The notes: generated by a model not told the origin, from the letters alone. 64,000 bases of DNA from Ancylothrix sp036704045 (GCA_036704045.1 DATNQM010000022.1:186001-250000), one strand, 5' to 3'. Counted from the stretch's first letter, positions 33,345 through 43,086 are shown. Made by a program: numbers and translations.

Positions 33345-34418
33345 TTATGAGAGTTCTAGTTGACAATCGTCACCAATCATAAATCTTAAGGCTTTTGGGC
33401 GCATATTTGCAACCCCTAACTGAGCTCGTTGTCCAATCACACTATCAACAATTCGCTGATGGATACCGGCAATTTTTGCGCCTTTTAAAACAACGCTATG
33501 TTCTAAGTCTCCTTCCATTAAAGTCACTTCATCAGCGATACTGGTATAGGGGCCAATAAAACAATTTTCTAAGTAACAATTTTCCCCAATAATCACCGGC
33601 CCACGAATCGAACTATTAACTACTTTTGTCCCCGCCCCAATTTGAACTCGTCCGATAATTTGGCTTTTTTCGTCCACTTCTCCCTTTATAGATGACGAAA
33701 CTTGTGTGTCTAAAATAATCCTATTTGCTTCTAGGAGATCATCTTTTTTTCCTGTATCCAACCACCATCCTTCAAGAGTGCAAGCTTTGACAGGTTTTTG
33801 CCAGTCTAACAATTGTTGAATAGCATCCGTAATTTCTAATTCTCCCCGCGCCGAAGGTTGAATATTATCAATCGCTTCGTGTATCATTTTAGAAAAGAAA
33901 TAAATTCCCACCAAAGCCAAATTAGAAGGTGGATTTTTTGGTTTTTCAATTAACTCTAAAACCTGTCCATTTTCATCAACTTTAGCTACCCCAAAAGCAC
34001 TCGGATTAGAAACCTTACGCAACATAATCAAAGCATCTAAATGCTGGGTTTTAAAGGTTTCCAAAAAAGTTTGCAATTCACTTTGAATGATGTTATCACC
34101 CAAATACATAATAAATGAATCATCGCCTAAAAATGGTTGGGCAACTTTCACCGCGTGGGCTAAACCCGCCGGTTTTTCTTGCAAAATATAAGTGATTTTG
34201 ACTCCAAACTTTTCTCCATTGCCGGTTTTGGCCTTCACTTCTTCGCCGGTTTCTGGACTAATAATAATCCCAATTTCATTAATACCGGCCCCGATAATAT
34301 CTTCCAGTCCATACCACAAAATAGGTTTATTTGCAACCGGCACTAGTTGTTTTGCGCCGGTATATGTTAGAGGACGTAACCTAGTGCCCTTTCCGCCAGA
34401 AAGAATTAAAGCTTTCAT
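33345..34418 (-). CDS. rfbA: Glucose-1-phosphate thymidylyltransferase, long form
   Basis: A 357-residue nucleotidyltransferase, first step of dTDP-L-rhamnose synthesis (dTTP plus glucose 1-phosphate). The signature LILSGGKGTRLRPLTYTGAK is complete, and YLGDN and GWWLDTGKKDDLLEANR are present. Unlike the short RmlA of about 290 residues, it has a C-terminal left-handed beta-helix domain (from about 250; IIGRVQIGAGTKVVNSSIRG). This is the long subfamily related to StrD. It is 30 bases after rfbD. Confidence 0.9.
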   Translation of the reverse strand: MKALILSGGKGTRLRPLTYTGAKQLVPVANKPILWYGLEDIIGAGINEIGIIISPETGEEVKAKTGNGEKFGVKITYILQEKPAGLAHAVKVAQPFLGDDSFIMYLGDNIIQSELQTFLETFKTQHLDALIMLRKVSNPSAFGVAKVDENGQVLELIEKPKNPPSNLALVGIYFFSKMIHEAIDNIQPSARGELEITDAIQQLLDWQKPVKACTLEGWWLDTGKKDDLLEANRIILDTQVSSSIKGEVDEKSQIIGRVQIGAGTKVVNSSIRGPVIIGENCYLENCFIGPYTSIADEVTLMEGDLEHSVVLKGAKIAGIHQRIVDSVIGQRAQLGVANMRPKALRFMIGDDCQLELS

Positions 34419-34448
34419 TGATGATTTGGTATGGTGACAAAGATATAA

Positions 34449-35315
34449 CTACTGGTTTTTTTCTAACATTTTTCTGAGAGATTGTCGCCAGTGTGGAGGA
34501 TGAGATCCTAAAACCGCCGCTATTTTTTTAGAAGACAGAACAGAAAAAGCAGGCCGACGGGCTGGAGTTGGGTATTCTGATGTTGTAATAGGAATAACTC
34601 TTTCAACTTTGATCGGAAAACTTCTTTGTTTTGCCTCTTCAAAAATTGCCACAGAAAAATCATACCAACTAGCAACACCGCTATTAGTATAATGATAAAT
34701 TCCTGGTTCCCATTTTAATTCCACTAAGCGACCTATTGCCTCAGCTAAATCACCAGTCCATGTGGGACTACCAATTTGATCGCAAACCACCTTAATTTCT
34801 TCTCTTTCCCCTCCCAAACGCAACATAGTTTTAACAAAATTTCCCTTTCCACCAACTCCATAAACCCATGCTGTCCGCAAAATTATATACTCTCCACCCA
34901 CCTCTTGAATAGCTTTTTCTCCCGCTAATTTAGACTTTCCATAAACCCCAAGGGGGTTAGTTTCTTCACTTTCTAAATAAGGCTGACTTGCATTCCCATC
35001 AAAAACATAATCGGTAGAAACATGAATCAACCGACCCCCTATTTTTTTTACTTCTTCTGCTAAAATACCAGGGGCTTTTCCATTAATAGCAAATGCCACT
35101 TCCTCTTCACTTTCTGCCTTATCAACTGCTGTATAAGCGCCGCTATTAATTATTAAATCTGGTTTTATTTCTTGCAAAACTTGCCGAATATTATCAGGAT
35201 TTGCTAAATCTAATTTCTCACGACTTAGCCCAGTGATACTATAACTTTTTTCGCTGAGATGCTGATGCAATTCTTGACCTAGTTGGCCATTAGTCCCTGT
35301 GATTAGAATTTTCAC
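34449..35315 (-). CDS. rfbD: dTDP-4-dehydrorhamnose reductase
   Basis: A 288-residue short-chain dehydrogenase, last step of dTDP-L-rhamnose synthesis with NAD(P)H. The Rossmann motif is ITGTNGQLGQEL, and the catalytic triad is visible as Thr101-Asp102 (HVSTDYVFDG) and Tyr125-Lys129 (YGKSK). Substrate-binding motifs RTAWVYG and RRPAFSVLSSKK are intact. It lies between rfbC and rfbA; an 8-bp dyad sits in the rfbC-rfbD spacer. Confidence 0.93.
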   Translation of the reverse strand: MKILITGTNGQLGQELHQHLSEKSYSITGLSREKLDLANPDNIRQVLQEIKPDLIINSGAYTAVDKAESEEEVAFAINGKAPGILAEEVKKIGGRLIHVSTDYVFDGNASQPYLESEETNPLGVYGKSKLAGEKAIQEVGGEYIILRTAWVYGVGGKGNFVKTMLRLGGEREEIKVVCDQIGSPTWTGDLAEAIGRLVELKWEPGIYHYTNSGVASWYDFSVAIFEEAKQRSFPIKVERVIPITTSEYPTPARRPAFSVLSSKKIAAVLGSHPPHWRQSLRKMLEKNQ

Positions 35316-35358
35316 GGTTTTGATGTTTTTACAAATAAATATTTTTTAACCGCAGAGA

Positions 35359-35380
35359 AACGCTTAATAAAGTAAGCGTT
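35359..35380. repeat. Dyad in the rfbC-rfbD spacer
   Basis: AACGCTTA (35359-35366) and TAAGCGTT (35373-35380), a perfect 8-bp inverted repeat with a 6-base loop. No U run follows on the minus strand, so it may attenuate or protect the transcript rather than end it. Confidence 0.5.
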
Positions 35381-35397
35381 GTGAGTTTTGATTACGT

Positions 35398-35961
35398 TTA
35401 AGGAAAAACCTCAGCACTTTTAAAAGCGATACCCGCTTGATCTTTTGCCGATAATATTGGTGTTTCGCCATTTAAAGGCCACTTAATACCTATATCCGAA
35501 TCACTCCAAAGAATGCACCTATCATATTGTGGGGCATAATATTCCGTTGTTTTATACAAAACTTCCGCAACTTCTGAAACCGCTAAAAATCCATGAGCAA
35601 AACCGGCCGGTATCCACAATTGACGATGGTTTTCTGCACTCAAATAATACCCCACCCATTGACCAAAAGTAGGAGAATTTTTGCGAATATCAACAGCCAC
35701 ATCAAAAATTTCTCCCACCACTACCCGTACTAATTTACCCTGGGGTTCTTGAATTTGATAATGCAGCCCTCTGAGAATATTTTTTGAAGAACGAGAATGG
35801 TTATCTTGGACAAATTCACAATCAACACCTGTTTTTTCTGCAAAAGTACGCCGGTTAAAGCTTTCCAGAAAAAAACCTCGTGGATCTGTAAAAACTTTTG
35901 GCTCAATAATTAAAACTTCGGGAATCGCTGTTTGAACTATATTCATCTTGTTCTGTGTCAA
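35398..35961 (-). CDS. rfbC: dTDP-4-dehydrorhamnose 3,5-epimerase
   Basis: A 187-residue cupin enzyme, third step of dTDP-L-rhamnose synthesis. The catalytic base is His67 in LRGLHYQ. The substrate region FTDPRGFFLESFN, IPAGFAHGF and YKTTEYY are all present. It is first in the rhamnose operon on the minus strand. The dehydratase gene rfbB is not in this window. A five-unit heptamer array lies directly upstream of its start. Confidence 0.93.
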   Translation of the reverse strand: MTQNKMNIVQTAIPEVLIIEPKVFTDPRGFFLESFNRRTFAEKTGVDCEFVQDNHSRSSKNILRGLHYQIQEPQGKLVRVVVGEIFDVAVDIRKNSPTFGQWVGYYLSAENHRQLWIPAGFAHGFLAVSEVAEVLYKTTEYYAPQYDRCILWSDSDIGIKWPLNGETPILSAKDQAGIAFKSAEVFP

Positions 35962-35972
35962 GAGTTCTGTAT

Positions 35973-36007
35973 CAATTGTCCTTTGTCAATTGTCCTTTGT
36001 CAATCGT
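35973..36007. repeat. STRR heptamer array upstream of rfbC
   Basis: Five consecutive heptamers on the plus strand: CAATTGT, CCTTTGT, CAATTGT, CCTTTGT, CAATCGT. It begins 11 bases before the rfbC start codon, in what should be the 5' leader. The TTTGTC/TTGTC core is the same as in the ribosomal spacers. Confidence 0.85.
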
Positions 36008-36064
36008 TATCTGTAATTAATTAAAATCTCAAAATAGACACCTTTTACACTCATCATTAAACAA

Positions 36065-36093
36065 AAACCCGGTTCTTTTGAGAAACCGAGTTT
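36065..36093 (-). terminator. Terminator after the HlyD gene
   Basis: AAACCCGGTT (36065-36074) pairs with AACCGAGTTT (36084-36093) with one mismatch and a 9-base loop. On the minus strand it is followed by a U-rich stretch. It closes the secretion gene pair and separates it from rfbC. It would also work on the plus strand, where a T run follows. Confidence 0.75.
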
Positions 36094-36148
36094 TTAAAAA
36101 CCTTTTTTAGACTTTATCTGACAAAAACCTCTGACAAAAAAACCATTA

Positions 36149-37834
36149 CTACTTAACAGTTTCCAAAGTCTTAACCTTGCGATTCATGCTATCCAAAAAC
36201 ATCTCCATAACAGTCCGTTTGCCAATTTTAATAGTTCCTTGAACCGCCATCCCCGACTGAATAGGATATTTTTGACCATTTAACTCAAAAGCCTGCAAAG
36301 GCAACTCTACATCCGCCGGAAACGCATAAAAAGGACGTTCTTGGGTTGGTGGCAAAGCATCCGAACCAATTGATTTTAATTTGCCCTTAATTGTCCCAAA
36401 CTGCATCGAAGGATACGCCTCCACATTAATCTCCACATCCATCCCAGGCTGCACCAAAGTAATATCTTTATTATTGATATAAACCTTAGCAATCAGGCTA
36501 TCTTTAGGAATCAATTTCATCATCGGATTTTGGTCAACTTCCCGCACAACAAAACCAGGCGAAGCTTTCAAATCAAAAACATAACCATCCACTTGTGCCT
36601 TTACTTCTTGATATTGTAGCGCTTGTTGAGCCTTAGTTAACTGTCCTTCAATTTGAGAAATTTGCTTAGTATTCTCTTGTTTCTTTTGACCAATTTGCGA
36701 ATCAACTTGTGCAACTCTTTGCTTATTAGTTTGCACTTTGTCACGCATATTTCTCATCCAACTTGCCCGCTTACTATCCGCATCTTTTCTCGCCACATCA
36801 ATTTCTGCCCTCACTTGATCTTGCTGAGAACGTAAACGATCAACTTCAGCTTGACGCGCTGTAATTTCATCTTGTGTTTGCAAAATTTCCCGCTGTCTTG
36901 CTTCAATTTCTCCCTGCAAAGTATCTAATTCTGCTGTTGCAGAAATCACACTTCCTTGCTTAGTCAAAACTTCTTGTTGTTGACGTTGTTGTTGTAATTT
37001 TGACAGCGCCCCTTCATCAACTAAAGGATTAATTTGCCCTAAAATTTGCTCATTAATCGTCAAAACTTGTCTCTCAGTTAACAGTCTATCTCTTGCTTTA
37101 GCTAACTGTGCCTGTGCCGAAGCAAGCCGATTTTCCACCCTTGGCATTTGTTCTCGTGCTCTAATCAAACGTTCCACACCGGCAGCCAACTGACCATCAA
37201 TTTCATTCAGCTTTTCATTAAGATTCCGAATTTGTGCTTGTTCTTGCTCAACAATAGCCAAATATTCCCGTCGGTTTGCCAAAAAAACCGCCTGTTGAGT
37301 CGGACTAAAACCACTACCACCACCACCACTTTCTAAATCAAACTCATTTAACAGCGCTTGATAAACCTCAGTATCCGCAATTAAAGCTATCCTTTCCCGC
37401 GTCAAAGTTTCCAAATCTGTATTAGCGGCTGCCACACTATCCCCATTAACCGCTTTATCATAAAATTGGTTTTCTTTTAAAAGCGATTCTTTTACATTTC
37501 TTAAAGACTCCACATCAGCTTGAGAAGAAGTAGGATCAAGCGTCAGCAAAACCTCTCCTTGTTTAACTAATTCACCTTCTTTAACTAACACTTCTCTCAC
37601 CACACCACCGGCCGCCGGACGCACATCTTTCGGCGCTTCTTGAGGTTCAAGTTTGCCGGCCGCCGGGATAGCTTGCTCAATTTTTGCAAACGTAGCCCAC
37701 AATAAACCAAAACCCGTAACACCAACAATTGCCCAAACAAAAATCTGTGTCCAATAGGCAGGTTTTTCTAAAATTACCGGTTGGTCGTACACCGAATCAG
37801 AAAAAGAATTTGAATTTAAAGAATCGCTTTTCAT
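36149..37834 (-). CDS. HlyD-family periplasmic adaptor of type I secretion
   Basis: A 561-residue membrane fusion protein. One N-terminal membrane segment (about 28-48, IFVWAIVGVTGFGLLWATFA) is followed by the lipoyl half-motif (VREVLVKEGELVKQGEVLLT). A long Gln/Arg-rich coiled coil covers about 100-400. The beta-barrel half comes next (VYINNKDITLVQPGMDVEIN, then MAVQGTIKIGKRTVMEMFLD). It links the ABC exporter to an outer-membrane channel, which is not in this window. The start has an AGGAG site 11 bases upstream. It follows the exporter gene by 144 bases, with ATTAGTCC repeats between. Confidence 0.9.
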   Translation of the reverse strand: MKSDSLNSNSFSDSVYDQPVILEKPAYWTQIFVWAIVGVTGFGLLWATFAKIEQAIPAAGKLEPQEAPKDVRPAAGGVVREVLVKEGELVKQGEVLLTLDPTSSQADVESLRNVKESLLKENQFYDKAVNGDSVAAANTDLETLTRERIALIADTEVYQALLNEFDLESGGGGSGFSPTQQAVFLANRREYLAIVEQEQAQIRNLNEKLNEIDGQLAAGVERLIRAREQMPRVENRLASAQAQLAKARDRLLTERQVLTINEQILGQINPLVDEGALSKLQQQRQQQEVLTKQGSVISATAELDTLQGEIEARQREILQTQDEITARQAEVDRLRSQQDQVRAEIDVARKDADSKRASWMRNMRDKVQTNKQRVAQVDSQIGQKKQENTKQISQIEGQLTKAQQALQYQEVKAQVDGYVFDLKASPGFVVREVDQNPMMKLIPKDSLIAKVYINNKDITLVQPGMDVEINVEAYPSMQFGTIKGKLKSIGSDALPPTQERPFYAFPADVELPLQAFELNGQKYPIQSGMAVQGTIKIGKRTVMEMFLDSMNRKVKTLETVK

Positions 37835-37978
37835 GTTTTATAAACTCCTAAAAATCCTAAATTATTAGTCCTTAATTTTGCCATTTTATTAGTCCTTTCA
37901 TTAGTCCCTTTAGAAGTTTCTAATGATTGATAGCTAGACCGTACCCCCGTACCGGCCCCAACAAAAGACTAATAAAAT

Positions 37979-40900
37979 TTACAATTGTGACTCCTGTTGT
38001 TGATAGAGAGCGTAATAACGACCTTTAAGTGCCATTAATTCATCGTGCTTACCTTGTTCAACCACCGAACCCTGATCCATCATTAAAATAACATCAGCAT
38101 CTCTGACGGTATTAAGCCGGTGAGTAATAAAAAACACCGTCCGATCCTTAAAAGCTTTCTGCAAGTTATCGCACACCTGTCTTTCTGTGTTGTAATCTAG
38201 CGCACTCGTCGCCTCATCCAAAATCAACAATCTAGGATTTTGTAAAATCGTCCGCGCTAGAGCAATACGCTGACGCTGACCACCCGATAACGAAGAACCC
38301 CTCTCACCCACAACAGAGTTATAACCATTGGGCAAAGACATAATAAAATCGTGAGCGACCGCAGTTTTTGCAGCCTCAATAATTTCTTCTGTCGTCGCTT
38401 CTGGGTTGTTAAGAGCAATATTTTCTTGAACCGTGCCATTAAAAAGCAACGTGTCTTGTAAGACCATACCAATTTGCCGGCGCAGAGAATATAACTCCAC
38501 TTTAGCAATATCATAACTATCAACTTGAATACGCCCAGAAAGAGGTTCATAAAGGCGCTGAAGCAGCTTCATCAATGTACTTTTACCCGAACCACTTTGC
38601 CCTACAATTCCCACAAATTCACCAGGCATGAATTCAAGGTTAATATTCACTAATTGCAAAGCACCGGCTTCTTTAAACCGGAAAGAAATATTTTCAAATT
38701 TCACACCTCCATCAATTTCTGGAATAGGAATATTAGTGCGATTTTCTTCTGTCACTTCCAAAGGTGCATCAAGAATATCACTGAGTCGTTCAATGGAAAG
38801 CGCCGTTTCTTGGAAGTTTTGCCACAATTGAACCAAGCGCAAAAGCGGACTGGTAACATAACCGGAAATAATTCGGAAAGCAATAAGTTGACCAAGGCTA
38901 AGCTGATTTTGAATAACCAAGTGAGCACCAACCCAGAGAATAAGTAAACCAGAAAGTTTTTGTAAAAAACCGCTGATACTGCCGGCATTGCTAGAAGTTA
39001 AAACCGATTGAAAACCAGCGCTTACATACCTCGCGTAGCGTTCTAGCCACTTCCAGCGCGAAAGCATTTCAATATTTTGGGCTTTGACAGTTTGAATACC
39101 GTTGAGAACTTCCACCAGATAAGATTCTGCATCAGCGTAGCGTTCCGCTCGTTGTCTTAATTGGCCTCGAATAATAGGAGAAACCATCAATGTAAGAGCC
39201 GCAAACAAAGGCACAGTGGAGAGGGCAACAATAGACAGTAGCCAACTATAAACAAACATTACAACGATGTACACCACCGAAAAGACAGCATCAAGTACAA
39301 CTGTCAGGGCTGTGCCGGTAAGGAATTGACGGATGCGTTCAAGTTCGTTCATCCGACCGGCCAGTTCCCCAACACGGCGGTTATCAAAATAGTTGAGAGG
39401 CAAACGTACGAGGTGGTTAATGACTTCGCTGCCTAAACTAAGGTCAATGCGGTTAGTAGTGTCTACAAAAAGATAGGTACGCAAAGCAGTCAGCAGGGCT
39501 TCAAGAAGACCCACACCCAATAAAAATATTCCCAAAACATCAAGGGTATCAATACTCCGCTGAACGAGAACTTTATCAATAATGACTTGGGTGATGATCG
39601 GGTTAGCGAGGCCAAATAGCTGAACAAAAAACGAAGCCACTAAAACTTGAATCAGGATGCTGCGATATTTGACCACATAGGGAATGAACCACTGAAGGCC
39701 AAATTTTTCTTTGGTCTGTTGATTTTCTGGGGCTGTTAAAAGTAAAACTTGGGTGACTTCGCCAGCAACGTCAGCAAATTCGGCCGGTTTTTTCCGAGTA
39801 ATGCCGCTTTCGGGTATGGCCATCACCAGTTCTTTTTCGGTGATGCTGTAGATGACGGCAAAGCTGTCGTACCAGGGTACCATTGCGGGGCCTTTCAGCC
39901 TGCCGATGTAGCTAGAGGGTATTTGGACAAGTTGGGCGCGCAGTCCCATCATTTCGGTAATAGCGCCACAGGTTTGCAGAGTAATTTGGCCTTTGGTTTT
40001 TATTTGGCCTTCGAGAACGCGGCGAACTATGTCTTTACGGAAGGTAGCGCCTGTGTGTTTACTGAGCATTTGAAAACACGCCTGGGGTGCTTCGAGGGGG
40101 CCACGCCCACGAATAAAGGGGTATTTAACCGGACTAGAAAAGGCATCACGGGGTGCTTCCGGCGGTCGAGGAGGCGCTTCGGGGATTTGGTACTGTTGTA
40201 GTTGGAGGGTGTCTTGGATGGGGGTTAATACCTGAGTTTCTGTTTCGCTTGGTTGAAGAACAGTTACAGCAGAAGTTGAGGAAGATTGCAAATTCAGGGG
40301 TAATCCGATGAGTCTGGCTCCCCCTTTCTCTGGGACGGGTAAGGTGCGGGCGGTGCCGGTTAGTGGGAGACGGCTGCCGGTTTCATAGTCGCCGATGGTG
40401 CCACTACTGATCAGCCAAAGACGGTTTGGATCGAGTTTTGCCAGGTCAAGTTGACCGGTTTTTATGTTGAGGGCAATGGCTTCGTGCCATAGTTTGCTGG
40501 CAGTTTCTTTCAGATTTATACTTGCGTCTGCTCGTCGTTGCAGTTCAGCGCTGATAACTTCAAAGACTTCGCTTTGGTAGGGTTTGTCTTTAAAGGCGCT
40601 TTCTAGGGCTGGTTCGGTTTCCAGATAGCTTAAAAAGTCGGCAGCACTTAGGCAAATACAGATAACTTCGGTGGAGGCGATGGCGGTTTCACAAGGTTCT
40701 CCTCGCACGAGACCGGCGGCTCCGAGCAGTTCTCCAGGGCCAAGGAGTTTGATGCTGACGGGGGTTTGCATCCGCTGGTCATAGCCCAAGAGTCGGGCTT
40801 GTCCTTGGTAAATAATCGCAATTTGGGTGGGGAGTTTTTCTCGCTCAAAAATTGGCTGGCCGGTTCGATACCGCAACAATTGACATTTGGCGCTAATGGC

Positions 40901-40987
40901 TTGGAGGGTGTCTACTCCCAGTTGGTCAAAGGGCGCTGTTTGTGTTAAAAATGCAGGGATTTGAGTGGGGGTAATCGGTTGGGTCAT
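37979..40987 (-). CDS. HlyB-like ABC exporter with cNMP-binding and C39-like domains
   Basis: A 1002-residue type I secretion ATPase when started at the ATG at 40985-40987; a TTG 17 codons earlier is possible. Order: cyclic-nucleotide-binding-like domain (about 15-135, ending LGAAGLVRGEPCETAIAS), linker, C39 peptidase-like domain (about 300-420), six-helix membrane domain, ATPase. ATPase motifs are GIVGQSGSGKSTLMKLL, SLSGGQRQRIALAR and LLILDEATSALD. The C39 domain seems inactive: the catalytic Cys-His pair is not seen where expected (PWYDSFAVIYS in place of the usual His segment). It should therefore dock an uncleaved RTX-like substrate, as HlyB does. Confidence 0.9.
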   Translation of the reverse strand: MTQPITPTQIPAFLTQTAPFDQLGVDTLQAISAKCQLLRYRTGQPIFEREKLPTQIAIIYQGQARLLGYDQRMQTPVSIKLLGPGELLGAAGLVRGEPCETAIASTEVICICLSAADFLSYLETEPALESAFKDKPYQSEVFEVISAELQRRADASINLKETASKLWHEAIALNIKTGQLDLAKLDPNRLWLISSGTIGDYETGSRLPLTGTARTLPVPEKGGARLIGLPLNLQSSSTSAVTVLQPSETETQVLTPIQDTLQLQQYQIPEAPPRPPEAPRDAFSSPVKYPFIRGRGPLEAPQACFQMLSKHTGATFRKDIVRRVLEGQIKTKGQITLQTCGAITEMMGLRAQLVQIPSSYIGRLKGPAMVPWYDSFAVIYSITEKELVMAIPESGITRKKPAEFADVAGEVTQVLLLTAPENQQTKEKFGLQWFIPYVVKYRSILIQVLVASFFVQLFGLANPIITQVIIDKVLVQRSIDTLDVLGIFLLGVGLLEALLTALRTYLFVDTTNRIDLSLGSEVINHLVRLPLNYFDNRRVGELAGRMNELERIRQFLTGTALTVVLDAVFSVVYIVVMFVYSWLLSIVALSTVPLFAALTLMVSPIIRGQLRQRAERYADAESYLVEVLNGIQTVKAQNIEMLSRWKWLERYARYVSAGFQSVLTSSNAGSISGFLQKLSGLLILWVGAHLVIQNQLSLGQLIAFRIISGYVTSPLLRLVQLWQNFQETALSIERLSDILDAPLEVTEENRTNIPIPEIDGGVKFENISFRFKEAGALQLVNINLEFMPGEFVGIVGQSGSGKSTLMKLLQRLYEPLSGRIQVDSYDIAKVELYSLRRQIGMVLQDTLLFNGTVQENIALNNPEATTEEIIEAAKTAVAHDFIMSLPNGYNSVVGERGSSLSGGQRQRIALARTILQNPRLLILDEATSALDYNTERQVCDNLQKAFKDRTVFFITHRLNTVRDADVILMMDQGSVVEQGKHDELMALKGRYYALYQQQESQL

Positions 40988-41241
40988 ACGCTCGGTTGTA
41001 AACTTGGGGCTTGTTGCGTTTATTTTATTTACGTTCAACGGAAAGGTTTTCTGTTTTTATACAGTTTTCCTTTTTAGTTTCAGAGCATGGATTCTGTGAT
41101 GTTAGCTTTAAGCAAGCGCTGCTTATGTAGAATGCTAAAAATTTTATTGATTCTTGTTCGGATGCCCCTGTTTATACACCGCTTGTATTGTACCCAAGCT
41201 ATAGGGGAGAGGTTCCTGTGTGGCCCTCTCGGTTTTTTGCT

Positions 41242-41994
41242 TTAGGTGGCTGCGGGGACTGGGCTATTGACTGCGGGGCGCAGTTTGACTTGTTGAATTT
41301 GTTCTTTGATCCAGTTTTCAAACAGTTCGTCAATGAGAATTCGGCGCATGGAGTCATCAAGGCGTGCGGGGATGAATTTTTCGAGGCGGATAATAACAAA
41401 CCATTCGGCTAGGGGTCGCGGTGTCCACAGTTGTCCCGGTTGACTGACTGAGAGCAGTTTCGCAATGGCTGGGTGCGGTTGGGAGAGGGGAACGGGGCCA
41501 AGGAGTCCGCCGGTTCGGGCTTCTGGCCCTTGGGAGTGTTCGCGGGCTAGGTCGGCAAAGGTTTGTTCGCCTTCTTCAATACGAAAGTATAATTCTTGGG
41601 CAAGTCCGGGGTCTTGAGTGCGTATAAGTGAGTACACTACTTGGTCTAGGTGGGTTTTTCTGCTGAAAAAGTAGGTTTCGACTTTGGGGTTAAAGGCGGC
41701 TGTTTTAAATTTTTCGAGGCGCAGGGGTTGGATGGCTAGTTCTTCAATTTGCTGTAAGGTCATGTTTTGGCTTTGCAGCCATGCTTCTCTGGCTTGGGGG
41801 GTGGTAATTTGCTGGGAGGCAAAGAATTTTTCGATGGCTGAATGAGTTTCTTCTTGACTACAAGTGATGTTTGCGATGGCTTGGTCGATGAGGATGCCGC
41901 GCAATAGTTGGGGCATGAGTTGATAGCGCATAAGAAGGGCTGGAATTTCATGCTCTTGTATGATTTTGTTGCCGATTTGAAAAAGCTCTGCCAT
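41242..41994 (-). CDS. Parvulin/SurA-like peptidyl-prolyl isomerase
   Basis: A 250-residue protein. The N-terminal helical part (about 1-110) resembles the SurA/PrsA chaperone region, and the PpiC-type domain lies at about 125-215 (FADLAREHSQGPEARTGGLL, GPVPLSQPHPAIAKLLS). It ends with a short Pro/Ala tail. No signal peptide is seen, so it is probably cytosolic. Proteins like this are often found beside cyanobacterial type I exporters; it may keep cargo unfolded for export (inference). The gene is upstream of the exporter with a 250-base gap. Confidence 0.75.
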   Translation of the reverse strand: MAELFQIGNKIIQEHEIPALLMRYQLMPQLLRGILIDQAIANITCSQEETHSAIEKFFASQQITTPQAREAWLQSQNMTLQQIEELAIQPLRLEKFKTAAFNPKVETYFFSRKTHLDQVVYSLIRTQDPGLAQELYFRIEEGEQTFADLAREHSQGPEARTGGLLGPVPLSQPHPAIAKLLSVSQPGQLWTPRPLAEWFVIIRLEKFIPARLDDSMRRILIDELFENWIKEQIQQVKLRPAVNSPVPAAT

Positions 41995-42153
41995 GTTTGT
42001 TAATTTACCTAGAATTGTGTGGTTTTTTGTGGCCAGTAAAGTTATAGCTAATATTTGTTGGGTTTTTTGACGTAGGGGAGGGTGGTATTGTTTTTTGGTT
42101 TGGGTTTTTGGTCTGTTTAAGGTGGTTATTTAATTAAGGTATCTTGAGAACTC

Positions 42154-43044
42154 ATGCGTATTCTTTTTACGATTGCTCATTTTTTTAATCCTAACGGTGG
42201 TAGCCGTCACGCTTCTCAGGCTAAAGACCCCCGGCCTCGTTTGTTGGCTTTTAGTGGTTGTATTAGTTCGCTCCATCAACTTTATGGCCGGTCTCAGGGT
42301 TTGATTGATATTGGTTTGCGTTTGGCTGTGCCGGCAAATCAGTCTCAATCTCACGATATTGATATTATCGTCTGTACCACGCAAAATTACCATCTGCTAA
42401 ATCAGGTTGCTTTGCAGTCTCACTTATACACTCATAATCGCACAAGTGTGGAGCCGATGCTGTTGGGGTTTGAGTGTCAGGCGGTGTTACGAGATAATTT
42501 GGGCCGGTATGATTATTTTTGTTTTTTGGAGGATGATTTAATTCTTCACGATCCTTGGTTTTTTGTGAAGTTGGGATGGTTTAGCAAGCAGGTGGGTAAT
42601 TTGAATTTGTTGCAGCCCAATCGTTATGAGGTATCGCCGGTGGGGATGATGAGTAAGGTTTATATTGATGGGGATTTGTTACCGCGTGTGACGGAGCGTT
42701 TTCAGAATGTGCAGGATCAACCGCAGTTAATGGGGAAGGTGATGGATATGCCGGTGGTGTTTCGTCGTGCGTTGAACCCCCATTCGGGTTGTTATTTTTT
42801 GAATGCTGAGCAGATGCAGTATTGGGTGGATCAGCCTTATTTTTTAGACCGGGATACTAGTTTTATTGGGCCTTTGGAAAGTGCGGCGACGTTAGGAGTT
42901 ATGCGAAGTTTTCGGATATATAAGCCGGCTCCTGAACACGCGAGTTTTCTGGAAATTCAGCATTTTGGGTCGGCGTTTTTGGGTTTATTGGGGGGTGTGG
43001 TGGGTTTGTCGCCGGATGTGGTTGTTCAAAAGCCAGTTTCTTAA
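42154..43044 (+). CDS. Putative glycosyltransferase-like protein
   Basis: A 296-residue protein I do not recognise as a named family. It begins MRILFTIAHFFNPNGGSRHA. A GT-A-like metal motif, YFCFLEDDLILHDPWF, occurs in the centre, followed by NRYEVSPVGMMSKVYIDGD, so a nucleotide-sugar transferase fold is plausible. There is no signal peptide or membrane anchor, although the last 35 residues are hydrophobic. It is the only plus-strand gene in the secretion region, set between the isomerase (divergent) and the RTX gene (convergent). It could glycosylate the secreted protein (speculation). Confidence 0.55.
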   Translation: MRILFTIAHFFNPNGGSRHASQAKDPRPRLLAFSGCISSLHQLYGRSQGLIDIGLRLAVPANQSQSHDIDIIVCTTQNYHLLNQVALQSHLYTHNRTSVEPMLLGFECQAVLRDNLGRYDYFCFLEDDLILHDPWFFVKLGWFSKQVGNLNLLQPNRYEVSPVGMMSKVYIDGDLLPRVTERFQNVQDQPQLMGKVMDMPVVFRRALNPHSGCYFLNAEQMQYWVDQPYFLDRDTSFIGPLESAATLGVMRSFRIYKPAPEHASFLEIQHFGSAFLGLLGGVVGLSPDVVVQKPVS

Positions 43045-43086
43045 TAAGGTGTTTTGTTGTTTGCAATCCAGAAATCGAAAAATTAA

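Noticed and set aside
41207..41230. GAGAGG...CCTCTC hairpin as terminator
   Set aside because: The T run is on the plus strand, where no gene precedes it; for the minus-strand isomerase gene the tail is not U-rich.
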